A model generated the notes under the pieces. The model worked only from the letters and a program-made list of their open reading frames with translations. It was not told the origin of the DNA and made no database searches. From Clostridia bacterium (GTDB taxonomy: Bacteria; Bacillota; Clostridia; Christensenellales; Borkfalkiaceae), in the NCBI GenBank assembly GCA_017502525.1, contig JAFVUV010000006.1, positions 1 through 64,000 of the forward strand: a stretch of 64,000 nucleotides of DNA, given 5' to 3'. Below, piece by piece: positions 15,959-25,072 of the stretch. The stretch's first letter is position 1; every line of letters begins with the position of its first letter. A program made the translations under genes and the position numbers.

Positions 15959-16636
15959 TTAGTCGTATTTTTTACCGTATAACTTTTCACGCATACGGGG
16001 GAGTGCCGTTTCCGCGCTACCAAGTGGCTCTAAAGCGTTGCGATAATCGTGCTTATCACAAAATTTTTTAAGCTCTTCTTGTAATCTTTCCATATTGCGT
16101 TTTTGCGTGTTGCCTAATATTTTCACGTATTCTTTTGATACGAAACCCGCGTGTCTAGAATATTTCAATAATTCTGCGTAATGGTGAATACAGAAACCTT
16201 TTGACGAGATAAGCGTTTTAAAAAAATCACGCTCTTTTTGAAACATTTGTGCAATAGTTTTATAATATTTAACCATACTATCTTCAACAAGGTCACAAAT
16301 AACGCAAGTGGTACTTGATTTTGTTATTGCTTCGGCTTGCTTAATTGCGGTGCGCACGTTTGCTGATGGCTCAAACAAGTGTTGCAACTTTTCCACACGC
16401 GTACCTATTTGCAAAGCCACCGAAAGTTTATTTTGCCTAGAAAAAAGCATATCAAAATGGCGGGCGCAAAATCCGTTTTTACCGACTTTTATGCGCGTGT
16501 TATCCTCCATAACCGCATCGTTTAAAAATTCGTGCAAAAACTGTTCTTCAACTACCTTTTTGATTTCACAAAGTGGGCATTCGCAATCTGTATTAAATTT
16601 TTCTTTTATTAAACCTGTATCTATATGGTACGACAT
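15959..16636 (-). CDS. DUF6062 family protein
   Basis: A 225-residue protein that I match to the DUF6062 family of Clostridia: MSYHIDTGLIKEKF start, Cys pairs CECPLC and CVICDLVED, and the GFCARHFDMLF and GFCIHHYAELL segments in each half. The two halves look like a duplicated Cys/His module, so metal binding is likely. No biochemical function is known to me. It has no Shine-Dalgarno site, and the ATG lies 6 bp after a -10 box, which predicts a leaderless mRNA. Confidence 0.8.
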   Translation of the reverse strand: MSYHIDTGLIKEKFNTDCECPLCEIKKVVEEQFLHEFLNDAVMEDNTRIKVGKNGFCARHFDMLFSRQNKLSVALQIGTRVEKLQHLFEPSANVRTAIKQAEAITKSSTTCVICDLVEDSMVKYYKTIAQMFQKERDFFKTLISSKGFCIHHYAELLKYSRHAGFVSKEYVKILGNTQKRNMERLQEELKKFCDKHDYRNALEPLGSAETALPRMREKLYGKKYD

Positions 16637-16642
16637 ACGTTT

Positions 16643-16671
16643 ATTCTATCAAAAGTTGAGAAATATTTCAA
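16643..16671 (-). promoter_or_regulatory. Promoter of the DUF6062 gene, predicted leaderless
   Basis: On the minus strand TTGAAA (16666-16671), 17-bp spacer, TAGAAT (16643-16648). The ATG begins at 16636, 6 bp downstream of the -10 box. Confidence 0.65.
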
Positions 16672-16727
16672 GCAAAAGTTGATAAAATTTATTTTTTGTG
16701 TTATGATTAGAAAAAGGAGTAAATTTT

Positions 16728-17558
16728 ATGAAAACACAAATAATAGATTTATACGAACAATTTGGACTAGAAAGAAAAGAACACCAAAAGGGCTATTTAT
16801 CAACCTATGTAGTGGAAGGGTATAAAGAGTATTGTATTAACAGAAAACGCCCTGCAATGCTTGTTTTAGGCGGTGGTGGTTATCAATACGTTTCGGATAG
16901 AGAAAAAGAGCCGCTTGCACTTTATTATTTATCGCAAGGTTTTAACGTTTTCGTGCTTGAATATTCGGTTGCACCGGTAACTTTCCCAAGTGCGCTAATA
17001 GAAGCGTGTATGGCAATGGCATACGTTAGAGAAAACGCTGATGAACTTTATGTGGATAAAACGCACGTTGCAGCGGTTGGTTTTTCAGCAGGCGGGCATC
17101 TTTTGGGAACGTTATCAACAATGTACGATTGTCAAGAAGTTAAATCTATTTTAGGGGATAAATATACTCTTTGCCGTCCCGATGCGAGCATTTTTTCTTA
17201 CCCTGTAATTAGTTCGGATAAAAAGATATCACATCAAGGTAGTATTGATAATTTGTGTGGCGGTGATGAGGAAATTATTAAGAGAGTTTCAATAGAAAAG
17301 AATATAACTAAAAATTCACCACCCGCGTTTATCTGGTCTACTGTTGAAGACGCGTGCGTTCCAGTTGAAAACACTTTTGAACTCGCATTGGCGTATAAAA
17401 AAGCGGGCGTTCCGTTTGAACTACACGTTTTTGAAAATGGTCGTCATGCACTATCACTTGCTACAAAAGAAACTATTTATGAAAATAAAGCCGTACATAA
17501 ATGGCTAAAGATGAGCGTTATTTGGTTAAAAAATAGAGGATTTGATTTTATAGATTAA
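16728..17558 (+). CDS. Alpha/beta hydrolase, acetyl esterase-like
   Basis: A 276-residue cytoplasmic hydrolase of the BD-FAE/HSL esterase type. The oxyanion region is LVLGGGGYQYVSDRE, the nucleophile is Ser120 in GFSAGGHL, the acid is probably the Asp in VEDACVP and the His lies in NGRHALS. Such enzymes remove acetyl groups from sugars or xylo-oligosaccharides. The substrate here is inferred only from family. An AAAGGAG site precedes it. The patatin gene follows 16 bp later. Confidence 0.88.
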   Translation: MKTQIIDLYEQFGLERKEHQKGYLSTYVVEGYKEYCINRKRPAMLVLGGGGYQYVSDREKEPLALYYLSQGFNVFVLEYSVAPVTFPSALIEACMAMAYVRENADELYVDKTHVAAVGFSAGGHLLGTLSTMYDCQEVKSILGDKYTLCRPDASIFSYPVISSDKKISHQGSIDNLCGGDEEIIKRVSIEKNITKNSPPAFIWSTVEDACVPVENTFELALAYKKAGVPFELHVFENGRHALSLATKETIYENKAVHKWLKMSVIWLKNRGFDFID

Positions 17559-17574
17559 AAAGAGAGGGTTAATA

Positions 17575-18390
17575 TTGCGAAAAAAACTAGGTTTTGCATT
17601 AGGCGCAGGCGGTAGCCGAGGCGTTGCGCATATAGGATTTTTGAAGGCTATGGAAGAAGAGGGAGTTAAACCCGATTATATAACGGGGACGTCTATGGGC
17701 TCTATTATCGGCGCTTGTTACGCCAAAGGATATACTTCTGATTTTATGTTTGAAGAAATAAAAAAACTGTCAATTGTGGATTTGATGGATATATCAATTA
17801 ATCCGCTGAAAAACGGTGCGTTGCTTCGCGCGAAGAAAATGCATAAAAAACTAGCTGAATATATTGATGATGAAGTAGTGTTTAGTCAATTAAATATACC
17901 CTTTCGCTGTGTTGCGGTAGATTTAATTACGGGTAATCCCGTGATTTTTAAAGACGAAGACAAGGTGTGTGAATCAATAGTAGCAAGTTCAACGATACCG
18001 GGTATTTTTAAGCCTGTAGAAAAAGACGAAAGGTTGCTCGTTGACGGAGGGCTAAAATGTAGGCTTCCAGTTAATGAAGTTAAAGAAATGGGCGCAGACG
18101 TAGTAGTTGCCGTTGACGTCATAGGGCAGTTGCGCCCTAATTATAAAAAAATGAACGTGTTTTCTTTGATGTTTCGTTCTTACGATATTATGGATGATGA
18201 GATAACGCGACGAAAGTTAAAAGAAAGAAAACCGGATTTGTTGATAACACCTGATTTGGGGGATATGGATTTATATAGGTTTAAGGATATAACAATGGCG
18301 TATCATCAAGGATATAATGCAGGGAAAGAAAACGCAGAGAAGATTTTTAAGCTGTTAGAAAGAAAAGTAAAAAAACGAACTAACAAATAA
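17575..18390 (+). CDS. Patatin-like phospholipase
   Basis: A 271-residue patatin-fold lipid acyl hydrolase (RssA-like). The glycine-rich oxyanion loop GAGGSRG lies near the start, the nucleophile is Ser40 in GTSMGS, and the Asp of the Ser-Asp dyad lies in LLVDGGLKCRLPV. The start codon is TTG with a GAGAGGG site 6 bp before it. No signal peptide is present. Probably co-transcribed with the esterase. Confidence 0.92.
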   Translation: MRKKLGFALGAGGSRGVAHIGFLKAMEEEGVKPDYITGTSMGSIIGACYAKGYTSDFMFEEIKKLSIVDLMDISINPLKNGALLRAKKMHKKLAEYIDDEVVFSQLNIPFRCVAVDLITGNPVIFKDEDKVCESIVASSTIPGIFKPVEKDERLLVDGGLKCRLPVNEVKEMGADVVVAVDVIGQLRPNYKKMNVFSLMFRSYDIMDDEITRRKLKERKPDLLITPDLGDMDLYRFKDITMAYHQGYNAGKENAEKIFKLLERKVKKRTNK

Positions 18391-18426
18391 AAATAATAAA
18401 AACTTTACCAAAGATGGAAAAATCCG

Positions 18427-18455
18427 TTGATATTTTTTGCTTTTTGTGATATTAT
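18427..18455 (+). promoter_or_regulatory. Promoter of tRNA-Thr
   Basis: TTGATA (18427-18432), 17-bp spacer, TATTAT (18450-18455), 35 bp before the tRNA. Confidence 0.7.
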
Positions 18456-18490
18456 AGACAAGCGATTATGGAAAGAATAATATCGCTTGC

Positions 18491-18566
18491 GCTGGTGTGG
18501 CTCAGTCGGTAGAGCAGCTGATTCGTAATCAGCAGGTCGCAGGTTCGAATCCCGTCACCAGCTCCA
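18491..18566 (+). tRNA. tRNA-Thr (CGT)
   Basis: Cloverleaf with acceptor gctggtg / caccagc, D arm TGGCTCAG, anticodon loop ttcgtaa (CGT), T loop ttcgaat, and encoded CCA at 18564-18566. A terminator follows directly. Confidence 0.97.
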
Positions 18567-18568
18567 CA

Positions 18569-18610
18569 AAAAAAGAAAAGGCATCCAATAAAGGGTGCCT
18601 TTTCTTTTTG
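18569..18610 (+). terminator. Terminator after tRNA-Thr
   Basis: aaaagaaaaggca pairs with tgccttttcttt around a short loop, followed by a T run. Confidence 0.85.
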
Positions 18611-18714
18611 GAATTTAAGGACGCTTGATAAAAGATTTTATGCGTTCTTATATTAGTTTGACAAATAATATGCTAAATGTTAAACTTATATTGTAATTTT
18701 GAGTAAAATATGGT

Positions 18715-19842
18715 ATGAGTATGAATTTTTTGTTTATCGATATTGAATGCGCGAACTGTAAAGACGGTGGGAAACTTTGTGAGTTCGGTTACGTTTTGAC
18801 TGATGAAAAGTTTAATTTAATATCGCAAGAAAATATTTTAATAAACCCCGTGTCGACTTTTGACCCTTACGTAATAAAAAATATGCTCAATTTTAGTAAG
18901 GATGATTACGAAAAAAGTCCAAAGTTTTGTGACGTTTACGACAAGATTTATTCGCTTTTAACGGCAAAAGAAACGTTAGTCGTTGGGCATACGATAGGGG
19001 GCGATGCTGTTCATATAGGCGACGATTGCGTGCGCTACAAATTAGCAACTCCCGATTTTTCTTACGTTGACGTGGTGGAACTTTATAAGGTCAAAGACGG
19101 GTCTAAAAACGCAACGTCATTAGTTAAAATGTGTACTTCGCTTGAAATTGAAGTATCGGAAAAGGTTCACTCGGCTGGGGTTGATGCGTTTTTAACAATG
19201 CAAGTCGCTAAAAAGCTAACTGAAATTGCGCAAACGGATTTTTTGGAATTAGTTAAAAACACTCCACAAAGTAAAGGCTGTATTAAAGACTATGCTAAAA
19301 AAGTTGAAGCAAAGCGCAATTACGATAAATTTATTGAAGAGTGTGAAAACGCTGGAAAAAAACTTACCACGGGCGCTCAATCTTCGGTCATACGCCTTTT
19401 TAGAAAACACGTTTTTGCTAAAGGTAAGATAGATTTAGAAAAACTTAACGGCAAAGCCGTTTGTATAAGTAGTAACTTTGAATTAACCGAGTATAACAAA
19501 ACGTTGAATTTAATTCAGATGATTAAAAACGCGGGCGGTGTAACCGTTTCGCAACCAACCAAGTGTGATATATTTATTAGATACGACCTGTTTACTAATC
19601 AAGGGAAACCTGTTTTTTGTAAAAAGTTAGATGCGATACAAAGTGCGCAAGAAAGGGGAAAAAAGGTTGAAGTTTTATCGGTTTTAGAGTTTTTAGCGCA
19701 TATAGATTGCAATCAAGAGTCGCTGGATAAACCTATAGCAAAGGCCGTTGAAAAATTCATAAAGCGAAAAGCCAAACTCGTTTATTCCGACAACCCTACG
19801 CCCACCACTATAGGCGAGATATTAAAAAATAAAACTATATAA
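18715..19842 (+). CDS. DnaQ-like 3'-5' exonuclease with C-terminal BRCT-like domain
   Basis: A 375-residue protein. Residues 1 to ~180 form a DEDDh exonuclease: FIDIECAN (Asp9, Glu11), a middle GHTIGGDAVH segment and the HSAGVDAF motif with catalytic His and Asp. Residues ~240-330 (KAVCISSNFELTEYNK, KNAGGVTVSQPTKCDIFI) resemble a BRCT domain, as found in some Firmicutes exonucleases. It probably processes DNA ends or RNA, and the partner is unknown. It lacks a clear ribosome-binding site. A TTGACA lies about 55 bp upstream. Confidence 0.82.
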   Translation: MSMNFLFIDIECANCKDGGKLCEFGYVLTDEKFNLISQENILINPVSTFDPYVIKNMLNFSKDDYEKSPKFCDVYDKIYSLLTAKETLVVGHTIGGDAVHIGDDCVRYKLATPDFSYVDVVELYKVKDGSKNATSLVKMCTSLEIEVSEKVHSAGVDAFLTMQVAKKLTEIAQTDFLELVKNTPQSKGCIKDYAKKVEAKRNYDKFIEECENAGKKLTTGAQSSVIRLFRKHVFAKGKIDLEKLNGKAVCISSNFELTEYNKTLNLIQMIKNAGGVTVSQPTKCDIFIRYDLFTNQGKPVFCKKLDAIQSAQERGKKVEVLSVLEFLAHIDCNQESLDKPIAKAVEKFIKRKAKLVYSDNPTPTTIGEILKNKTI

Positions 19843-19906
19843 AAGTTTACTTAATAGGGGGTTAATTCTCCCTATTTAATTTTGGTAAAAAACACCTATA
19901 TAATGT

Positions 19907-19935
19907 TTGACAAATATATTTTAAAGTATTACAAT
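19907..19935 (+). promoter_or_regulatory. Promoter of the antiporter gene
   Basis: TTGACA (19907-19912), 17-bp spacer, TACAAT (19930-19935). Confidence 0.75.
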
Positions 19936-19976
19936 CATTAAAGTTGACTTAAACGTTTTTCAGAAGGAAAAAAGTT

Positions 19977-21329
19977 ATGGAAGTAAAAGATATTTTATTC
20001 AGTTTATCTATCGCATTATTTGCAGGGTTGATGTTATCTCGTCTTGCAAAATTATTAAAACTACCGGCTGTTACCGCATACTTGGTAGCAGGTATATTAG
20101 TTGGACCTTTCTGTTTGGGGGCGTTTGGTGTTCCTGGGCTTGGTTTTACTTCAAGGGAAAACGTAAAAGCGTTTGGAATAATTTCTGACGTTGCGCTTGG
20201 TTTTATCGCTTTTTCTATCGGAAACGAATTTAGACTTTCTCAACTAAAATCTATCGGTAAACAAGCGACTGTAATAGGTATTTTGCAAGCAGTATTTACA
20301 ACTTTACTCGTTGACGTAGCGCTTATAACTTTACACTTTATAATGCCGGAACAGCTTTCGCTGTCAGCAGCTATCGTTTTGGGCGCGGTTGCATCAGCAA
20401 CGGCACCTGCGGCAACCTTGATGGTTGTTCGTCAATATAAGGCAAAAGGACCTTTAACCGACACTTTACTTCCCGTTGTTGCAATTGACGACGCAGTTGG
20501 TTTAATGCTTTTTTCTATATCTTTCGGAATTGCAAAAGCATTTATCCCCGGTGGTACGATAAGCGTTACTTCAATAATCGTTGAACCTATCATTGAAGTT
20601 GTATTGTCTATAGGACTTGGCGCAGGCATGGGTTATGCGTTTACTTTTTTCGAAAGATTTTTTCATTCACGCTCAAAAAGACTTTCTATGTCAGTTGCTT
20701 TCGTGTTATTAACGGTTGGCGTTTCATTATTGAAAACTGAAATAGGTGGCATACATATCGGATTTTCATCATTACTCGCTTGTATGATGTTAGGCACGAT
20801 TTTCTGCAACATTTGTGATTTCTCCGCTGAACTTATGGATAGACTTGACCGTTGGACTGCACCGATATTTATTCTTTTCTTCGTTCTTTCGGGCGCTGAA
20901 TTTGAGTTGTCGATATTAACTGAATTATTAATCGTTTTAGTTGGTGTAGTTTATATCGTATTCCGTTGTTTAGGTAAATACTTTGGTGCGTTCTTAAGTG
21001 CTAAAATGGTTAAGAGTCCAGATACGGTAAGAAAATATCTCGGTGTAACCCTATTCCCACAAGCAGGGGTTGCACTCGGCATGGCGTTAAAGGCTACAGA
21101 CCCTGTGCACGGACTTGGTGCGGTAGGCGTAGTGGTCGCAAATATAACTTTATTCTCAGTATTAATTTATGAATTGGTTGGACCGTTCCTTACTAAAATA
21201 GCGCTTGAAAAAGCAGGCGAAGTTGACCCCGAAGGAAAAGTTTCAGCAAGACACGAACATAAAAAAGCAATGGAAGAAAAGGCTTTGTTGGAAGCGCAAA
21301 CGGCATCTACTGATGACGCTAAAGCATAA
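19977..21329 (+). CDS. Cation:proton antiporter (CPA2/Kef type)
   Basis: A 450-residue membrane protein with about 12 hydrophobic spans, starting with SLSIALFAGLMLSRLAKLLK. The conserved ion-path segment TLLPVVAIDDAVGLMLFSI carries the paired Asp residues of the Na+/H+ exchanger family. The C-terminal ~50 residues are charged and Ala-rich with no TrkA-N domain. The expected role is exchange of Na+ or K+ for H+ in pH and salt control. Monocistronic, with its own promoter and a strong terminator. Confidence 0.9.
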   Translation: MEVKDILFSLSIALFAGLMLSRLAKLLKLPAVTAYLVAGILVGPFCLGAFGVPGLGFTSRENVKAFGIISDVALGFIAFSIGNEFRLSQLKSIGKQATVIGILQAVFTTLLVDVALITLHFIMPEQLSLSAAIVLGAVASATAPAATLMVVRQYKAKGPLTDTLLPVVAIDDAVGLMLFSISFGIAKAFIPGGTISVTSIIVEPIIEVVLSIGLGAGMGYAFTFFERFFHSRSKRLSMSVAFVLLTVGVSLLKTEIGGIHIGFSSLLACMMLGTIFCNICDFSAELMDRLDRWTAPIFILFFVLSGAEFELSILTELLIVLVGVVYIVFRCLGKYFGAFLSAKMVKSPDTVRKYLGVTLFPQAGVALGMALKATDPVHGLGAVGVVVANITLFSVLIYELVGPFLTKIALEKAGEVDPEGKVSARHEHKKAMEEKALLEAQTASTDDAKA

Positions 21330-21346
21330 TAAAAACAAACAAAAAC

Positions 21347-21376
21347 AAAAAGAGCAGTCACGTGACTGCTCTTTTT
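21347..21376. terminator. Bidirectional terminator
   Basis: Perfect inverted repeat aaaaagagcagtca / tgactgctcttttt, between convergent genes. Confidence 0.9.
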
Positions 21377-21400
21377 GTGTTATGTTTTAAGTTTTAGTTA

Positions 21401-22381
21401 TTATTCCCACTCAATAGTGCCGATGGGCTTGGGTGTAAGGTCGTAAAGAACTCTGTTGATGCCTTCAACTTCGTGAGTGATTCTATCGGTAATTTTGTGA
21501 AGAACTTCGTAAGGTATTTCTTCGACAGTTGCGCTCATTGCGTCAATCGTGTTTACCGCACGGATGATTGCAGGCCAACCTTCGTATCTTTTTCCGTCTT
21601 TAACGCCAACGCTCTTCATATCGGGAACAGCGATAAAGTATTGCCATACTTTTTTCGCTAAACCGCAGTTGTCAAATTCTTCACGCAAGATAGCGTCTGC
21701 TTCGCGCAAAGCCTCAAGCCTGTCGCGAGTGATTGCACCTAAACAACGAACGCCAAGACCGGGACCGGGGAAGGGTTGACGGTCAACCATAGCTTTAGGA
21801 AGTCCTAATGCGTAGCCAACAACTCTAACTTCGTCCTTATATAAAAGTTTAACGGGTTCAACTAATTCAAACTGTAAATCTTCAGGTAAACCACCAACGT
21901 TGTGGTGCGCTTTAACACCGTCGCTTTCAATAATGTCGGGGTAAATAGTGCCTTGAGCAAGGAATTCAATACCTTCAAGTTTTCTTGCTTCTTCTTCAAA
22001 GATACGAATAAATTCTGCACCGATAATTTTTCTTTTAGTTTCGGGGGCAACAACGCCTTTTAGTTTTTCAAGGTAACGGTCGGTTGCGTCAATGTAAACT
22101 AAGTTAGCGTCAAGTTGGTTTCTGAACACTTCAATAACTTGTTCGCTTTCGCCTTTTCTCATAAGTCCGTGGTTAACGTGAACGGAAACGAGTTGTTTGC
22201 CGATAGCCTTTATTAATAGTGCGGCAACTACAGAACTGTCAACACCGCCAGACAAAGCGAGAAGAACTTTTTTGTCACCAACTTGTTTGCGTATAAGTTC
22301 AACTTGTTCGTCGATAAAAGCGTTTGCAAGTTCAATAGTTGTGATGCGTTGCATATTTTCCGGTCTTTTGTTACAATCCAT
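21401..22381 (-). CDS. guaA: GMP synthase ATP-pyrophosphatase subunit, no glutaminase domain
   Basis: 326 residues against ~510 for the usual bacterial GuaA. Only the ATP-pyrophosphatase and dimerisation domains are present: P-loop LSGGVDSSVV at 43-52, QGTIYPDIIES, HHNVGGLP, DRQPFPGPGLGVRCLG and the C terminus PIGTIEWE. The protein adenylates XMP and aminates it to GMP. The N-terminal glutamine amidotransferase is missing, and no such gene lies next to it, so the partner must be elsewhere or free ammonia is used. A split of this kind is usual in archaea. The start has GGAG 8 bp upstream and lies downstream of a good promoter. Confidence 0.93.
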   Translation of the reverse strand: MDCNKRPENMQRITTIELANAFIDEQVELIRKQVGDKKVLLALSGGVDSSVVAALLIKAIGKQLVSVHVNHGLMRKGESEQVIEVFRNQLDANLVYIDATDRYLEKLKGVVAPETKRKIIGAEFIRIFEEEARKLEGIEFLAQGTIYPDIIESDGVKAHHNVGGLPEDLQFELVEPVKLLYKDEVRVVGYALGLPKAMVDRQPFPGPGLGVRCLGAITRDRLEALREADAILREEFDNCGLAKKVWQYFIAVPDMKSVGVKDGKRYEGWPAIIRAVNTIDAMSATVEEIPYEVLHKITDRITHEVEGINRVLYDLTPKPIGTIEWE

Positions 22382-22411
22382 AAAATAACTCCAAAAATTT
22401 TTATCTGTTTA

Positions 22412-22441
22412 ATTATACAACACAATAATATAAAATTTCAA
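22412..22441 (-). promoter_or_regulatory. guaA promoter
   Basis: On the minus strand TTGAAA (22436-22441), 18-bp spacer, TATAAT (22412-22417). No purine-riboswitch-like fold was noticed in the ~30-base leader. Confidence 0.65.
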
Positions 22442-22638
22442 GCGCTTTTAATAATAAATTTACGCTCAATCTATTAAAATTTCTAATACATTTACGCGTT
22501 ATTAAGTTTTAGCGGGTGATTTTAGTGTCGCGTGCTTTTTAAAATCAAATTTTTACCACTTTATTTATAAAAAACTTTGAAAAAACGATATGTTGTGTTA
22601 TAATAAATTTTGTTTAATTGTAAATAAAGGCGCTAATT

Positions 22639-23598
22639 ATGGAAAGAACGAATAAACTTAATTTTATAGGTCAATTATTGCTTTTTCTTGCTACAATAGC
22701 GTGGGGAACGTCGTTTTTTATCTTAAAAGAAACCATTGCTGAAGTTCCTGCATTTTTTGTTATTTCCATAAGATTTTTATTCGCAGGCATAGTTTTAGCC
22801 TTAATATTTTTCAAAAGACTTAAAAATATTGATAAAAATACTTTTCTTGCCGGTATAGTTTTGGGCGTGTGGGTTGCACTAGCGTATATGACGCAAACGA
22901 TAGGGCTTATGCATACAACGCCGGGCAGAAATGCTTTTATAACGTCTTCATACTGCGTTATGTGTCCCTTTTTAATATGGGTTTTATTTAAGAAAAAGCC
23001 TAAAGCGTATAACGTTATTTCTGCAGTTTTATGTTTAGTTGGTATTGGCTTTATTTCTTTTTCTAATGATGGTGGAACAAGCGGTAATTTCTTTTTAGGT
23101 GATGGTTTAACGCTCGTTTCAGCGGTATTTTTTGCCTTGCAAATAATCTTTAACGATAAATATCAAAAATTGGGACGTAACACTTTGTTTTTGCTTATCG
23201 TTCAGTTTATAACGGTCGGCGTATTGTTTGTTGTGGCATCGTTAATTTTTGAGTTGCCTGTTAGGGGAATTAATGGTTACGCATTAAGTACGGAACAATT
23301 ATTAAAGATAGGTTATTTGACGGTGGCTTGCACTTTGTTTGCACAGTCTGCGCAAATGATAGGTCAGAAATTTACTAAGCCTAATCAATCGGCAATAATT
23401 TTAAGTTTAGAAGCCGTTTTCGGTATGCTGTTTTCAGTTATAGTCGGGGCGGAGAAATTGTCGATTTTGTTGTGCGTAGGTTTTACCATAGTATTTATTG
23501 CAATTATTATAAGCGAATTAAAATTAGACACGGTAGGACTGTTAAAACGTAAGCGTAAAAATTTAGCTTCGTTGACGGAGAAAAATCAACAATCTTAA
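22639..23598 (+). CDS. EamA/DMT family transporter
   Basis: A 319-residue protein with ten predicted spans in two EamA halves (AWGTSFFILK near the start, and FFLGDGLTLVSAVFFALQII opening the second half). Members move small metabolites or amino acids across the membrane, usually outward. The substrate is not readable. A TTGAAA/TATAAT promoter lies upstream and an AAAGG site precedes the ATG. The NSS transporter gene follows after 25 bp, so the two are probably co-transcribed. Confidence 0.9.
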   Translation: MERTNKLNFIGQLLLFLATIAWGTSFFILKETIAEVPAFFVISIRFLFAGIVLALIFFKRLKNIDKNTFLAGIVLGVWVALAYMTQTIGLMHTTPGRNAFITSSYCVMCPFLIWVLFKKKPKAYNVISAVLCLVGIGFISFSNDGGTSGNFFLGDGLTLVSAVFFALQIIFNDKYQKLGRNTLFLLIVQFITVGVLFVVASLIFELPVRGINGYALSTEQLLKIGYLTVACTLFAQSAQMIGQKFTKPNQSAIILSLEAVFGMLFSVIVGAEKLSILLCVGFTIVFIAIIISELKLDTVGLLKRKRKNLASLTEKNQQS

Positions 23599-23623
23599 TA
23601 TAAAAAATTAAGGAGGAATATTT

Positions 23624-25042
23624 ATGAACAATAAATCTTTTAGTGGGGAAGGAAGAGAGAAATTTGCTTCAAGACTAGGTTTCGTTTTAATCTCTGCTGG
23701 TTGTGCGATAGGATTAGGTAACGTCTGGCGTTTTCCATATATAGTCGGTCAGTACGGTGGCGCTGCATTTATACTTTTATATTTGTTGTTTTTAGTTATA
23801 TTTGGCTTGCCTATAATGACTATGGAATTTTCCGTGGGTAGAGCGAGTGGTAAAAGTATTGCTGATTCTTTCCGCGTATTAGAGCCGAAAGGAACTAAAT
23901 GGCATTGGTTTGGTTGGGTAGGTATGCTTGGCAACTATATGCTAATGATGTTTTATACGACTATAACCGGTTGGATGTTTATTTATCTTGTTAAAATGCT
24001 TAAAGGCGACTTTGTAAGCGTGGATACGACTCAAATTACTCAGCAATTTGAGTTAATGAAAGCTAACCCGCTATTGTTGGCAGGCGCTATGGCTTTAGTA
24101 ACGGCGGTAGGTTTTTTGATATGTTCGTTCGGGCTTAAAAACGGCGTTGAAAAGATAACTAAAGTTATGATGCTTGCGTTGTTAACAATTATCGTGGTGT
24201 TGGCTATTTACGTTATGACTTTATCAGGTGCTGGCGAAGGATATAAATATTATTTAATACCAGATTTCAATAAATTATTTTATAGTGCGGAAGGAAAGTT
24301 TATATTTGGCGACGTGGTGTTTGCCGCGCTAGGTCAAGCCTTTTTTACGCTGTCTATCGGTATGGGGTCAATGGCTATTTTCGGAAGTCATATCAGTAAA
24401 GATAGAAGACTTCTTGGCGAAGCAACTACTATCGCTGCGCTTGACACGGGCGTAGCGTTCGTTGCGGGGTTAATAGTTATTCCCGCATGCTTTGCTTTTG
24501 GAGTTGACCAAAAAGCAGGTCCCGGTCTAATTTTTGAAGCGCTACCCGCTGTATTCAATTCTATGGGACCCGTAGGTTGCGTGGTATGGGGCTCGTTATT
24601 CTTTGTGTTTATGTTGTTTGCGGCATTATCAACGGTTGTCGCAGTTTTTGAAAACATCATATCTTTCGGTTGTGAACTTTGGGGCTGGAGCAGGAGAAAA
24701 TCTTGCCTAATTAACTTTGGGTTAATGGTTGTTTTAGCGTTGCCGTGCGTGTTTGGCTTTAATATTTTATCGGGCATAACTCCGCTAGGCGCAGGCTCTA
24801 ACTTGATGGATTTGGAAGATTTTATTATATCAAACAACATATTGCCGTTAGGCTCGTTAGTTTACGTGCTATTCTGCGCGTTAGATAAAAAGGCGTGGGG
24901 CTGGAATCAGTTCTTAACCGAAGCAAACACGGGTAAAGGCTTAAAATTCCCTAAAGCATTAAGGTTTTATTGTAAATGGATATTGCCCATTTTACTTATC
25001 GTGTTGTGGGCGCAAGGTATTTTAACCATCTTAATTAAGTAG
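23624..25042 (+). CDS. Sodium-dependent transporter (NSS/SNF family)
   Basis: A 472-residue LeuT-fold symporter with 11-12 spans. The unwound first helix with the sodium and substrate site is visible as GCAIGLGNVWRFPY, and GQAFFTLSIGMGSM marks span 6. It is expected to import an amino acid with Na+. AAGGAGG precedes the start. A HAD phosphatase gene follows after 30 bp. Confidence 0.93.
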   Translation: MNNKSFSGEGREKFASRLGFVLISAGCAIGLGNVWRFPYIVGQYGGAAFILLYLLFLVIFGLPIMTMEFSVGRASGKSIADSFRVLEPKGTKWHWFGWVGMLGNYMLMMFYTTITGWMFIYLVKMLKGDFVSVDTTQITQQFELMKANPLLLAGAMALVTAVGFLICSFGLKNGVEKITKVMMLALLTIIVVLAIYVMTLSGAGEGYKYYLIPDFNKLFYSAEGKFIFGDVVFAALGQAFFTLSIGMGSMAIFGSHISKDRRLLGEATTIAALDTGVAFVAGLIVIPACFAFGVDQKAGPGLIFEALPAVFNSMGPVGCVVWGSLFFVFMLFAALSTVVAVFENIISFGCELWGWSRRKSCLINFGLMVVLALPCVFGFNILSGITPLGAGSNLMDLEDFIISNNILPLGSLVYVLFCALDKKAWGWNQFLTEANTGKGLKFPKALRFYCKWILPILLIVLWAQGILTILIK

Positions 25043-25072
25043 AAGTTTGCACGGTGTAATTTGGAGCGGTTT

